Assembly (NCBI GenBank): GCA_005774595.1 | Contig: VAUM01000127.1 | Span: 1 to 5,003, forward strand | Length of the DNA stretch: 5,003 nt | Reading direction: 5' to 3' | DNA from: Actinomycetota bacterium | GTDB lineage: Bacteria > Actinomycetota > Coriobacteriia > Anaerosomatales > D1FN1-002 | Position numbers and translations under genes: made by a program | Part shown: in pieces, positions 4,529 through 5,003 of the stretch | How positions within the stretch are numbered: the first letter of the stretch is position 1 | How the letters are laid out: every line of letters starts with the position of its first letter | The notes under the pieces: generated by a model | Databases searched by the model: none | What the model was told of the DNA's origin: nothing | What the model saw: the letters and a program-made list of their open reading frames with translations, nothing else

Positions 4529-5003
4529 ATGCGCGCGATACGTGTGGCAGTGCTGACGCTGCCGGCGGTGATGTGGCTCCTGGCGGGAGCGCAGGCGGCG
4601 GCCGCGGCGCCATGGCCGGTGGCCGGCGGGACGGTGCTGCTCGGCTACGGCGAGTCGTACGCGGTCGGCGGCGCGGTACGGACGCACCTGGGCGCCGATA
4701 TCGCGGCCAGCGACGGCGCGTGCGTGCGCGCGCCGGCCGATGCGACAGTCGCGTTCCGGGGCAGCGTGCCGGCCGGCGACGGCGGGACCGCGCTCGCGGT
4801 CTCGCTCGACCTGGCCGATGGGCGGCGCGTGACGCTGATGCCGCTGGCCGACGTGGTCGTGCGGGCCGGGGAGCGCGTGTCGGCGGGTGATGCGATCGCC
4901 GCGGTCGCGGGCCGCGGGGACGCATCCTGTGACGAACCGCACCTGCACGTCGGCCTGAAGTCCGGCGACACCTACCTCGACCCGGCGACGATGTTCGAAG
5001 GTG
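4529..5003 (+). CDS. Exported M23/LytM-family (peptidoglycan peptidase-like) protein, 3' end outside window
   Basis: The frame is open from ATG 4529 to the right edge (158 residues visible). Residues 1-23 form a signal peptide (MRAIRVAVLTLPAVMWLLAG, cleavage near AQA), so the protein is exported. About residues 35-156 resemble the M23 (LytM/lysostaphin-type) zinc metallopeptidase fold. H53-L-G-A-D57 matches the HxGxD zinc motif and P137-H138-L-H140 matches HxH. RAPADATVAF, VVRAGERVSAGDAIA and YLDPATMF match the family's 'V.AP.dG.V', 'V..G..V..Gq.Ig' and C-terminal 'vdP..' segments. The family histidine in the 'Y.HL' strand appears to be replaced: this chain reads LMPLADVVV, with P105 there. 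Two cysteines, C65 and C134, might form a disulfide. The start is fixed by GGGAGG at 4515-4520. It may be a hydrolase or a degenerate, regulatory LytM domain. The LexA box and SD-masking hairpin upstream suggest tight control. Confidence 0.8.
   Translation, partial: MRAIRVAVLTLPAVMWLLAGAQAAAAAPWPVAGGTVLLGYGESYAVGGAVRTHLGADIAASDGACVRAPADATVAFRGSVPAGDGGTALAVSLDLADGRRVTLMPLADVVVRAGERVSAGDAIAAVAGRGDASCDEPHLHVGLKSGDTYLDPATMFEG

Noticed and set aside
4312..4530. Minus-strand frame containing GAGDGTRTRNFQLGKLTLYR
   Set aside because: This is the well-known spurious translation of the antisense of a tRNA gene; the tRNA-Gly cloverleaf explains the bases.
4522..4890. 122-codon + strand frame over the M23-family gene
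   Set aside because: It is a glycine/arginine-rich shadow. The frame starting at 4529 has the signal peptide, HxGxD and HxH motifs and stays open to the window edge.

Overview
The window is high-GC bacterial DNA with tightly packed genes, frequent GTG starts, only TAG/TGA stops among the genes that end here, and hairpin terminators that lack a clear T-tract. These traits, a DUF5679-type zinc-ribbon mini-protein and a pair of single-RCK TrkA genes point to a high-GC actinobacterial lineage. The Coriobacteriia / Anaerosomatales side is my best guess; this is inference from gene style, not a database match. Every gene I support is on the + strand.

Layout. (1) 3-245: the 3' end of an unrecognised membrane protein cut by the left edge. 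(2) 178-509: a promoter candidate, a 49-residue DUF5679-like zinc-ribbon protein (297-446) and a strong hairpin terminator. (3) 510-707: a 200-bp control region with three tandem copies of a GCGCGAAGATG motif, a TTGCGG-N17-TAGCGT promoter and a leader hairpin. (4) 708-4236: a five-gene potassium-uptake operon, trkA - trkA - 50-aa single-pass membrane protein - trkH - membrane-anchored OB-fold-like exported protein, with intergenic gaps of 3, 1, 0 and 0 bases. (5) 4259-4426: promoter, tRNA-Gly(CCC) with encoded CCA, and terminator hairpin. (6) 4427-5003: a regulatory stretch with a perfect match to the Gram-positive LexA (SOS) box and a hairpin that covers the Shine-Dalgarno sequence, then the start of an exported M23/LytM-family protein that runs off the right edge.

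How it works together. TrkH is the K+-conducting membrane subunit, with four recognisable pore-loop filters. The two TrkA proteins are nucleotide-binding RCK subunits that would form the cytoplasmic gating ring. The 50-aa membrane peptide, whose stop codon abuts the trkH start, and the OB-like exported protein are extra operon members with no assigned role. They are the best candidates for accessory Trk components.

The most interesting points are the unannotated 50-aa peptide between trkA and trkH, and the M23-like gene. The latter combines a LexA box, a masked ribosome binding site and the apparent loss of one catalytic histidine. That suggests a DNA-damage-controlled cell-envelope protein, but the idea rests on motif reading and needs testing.
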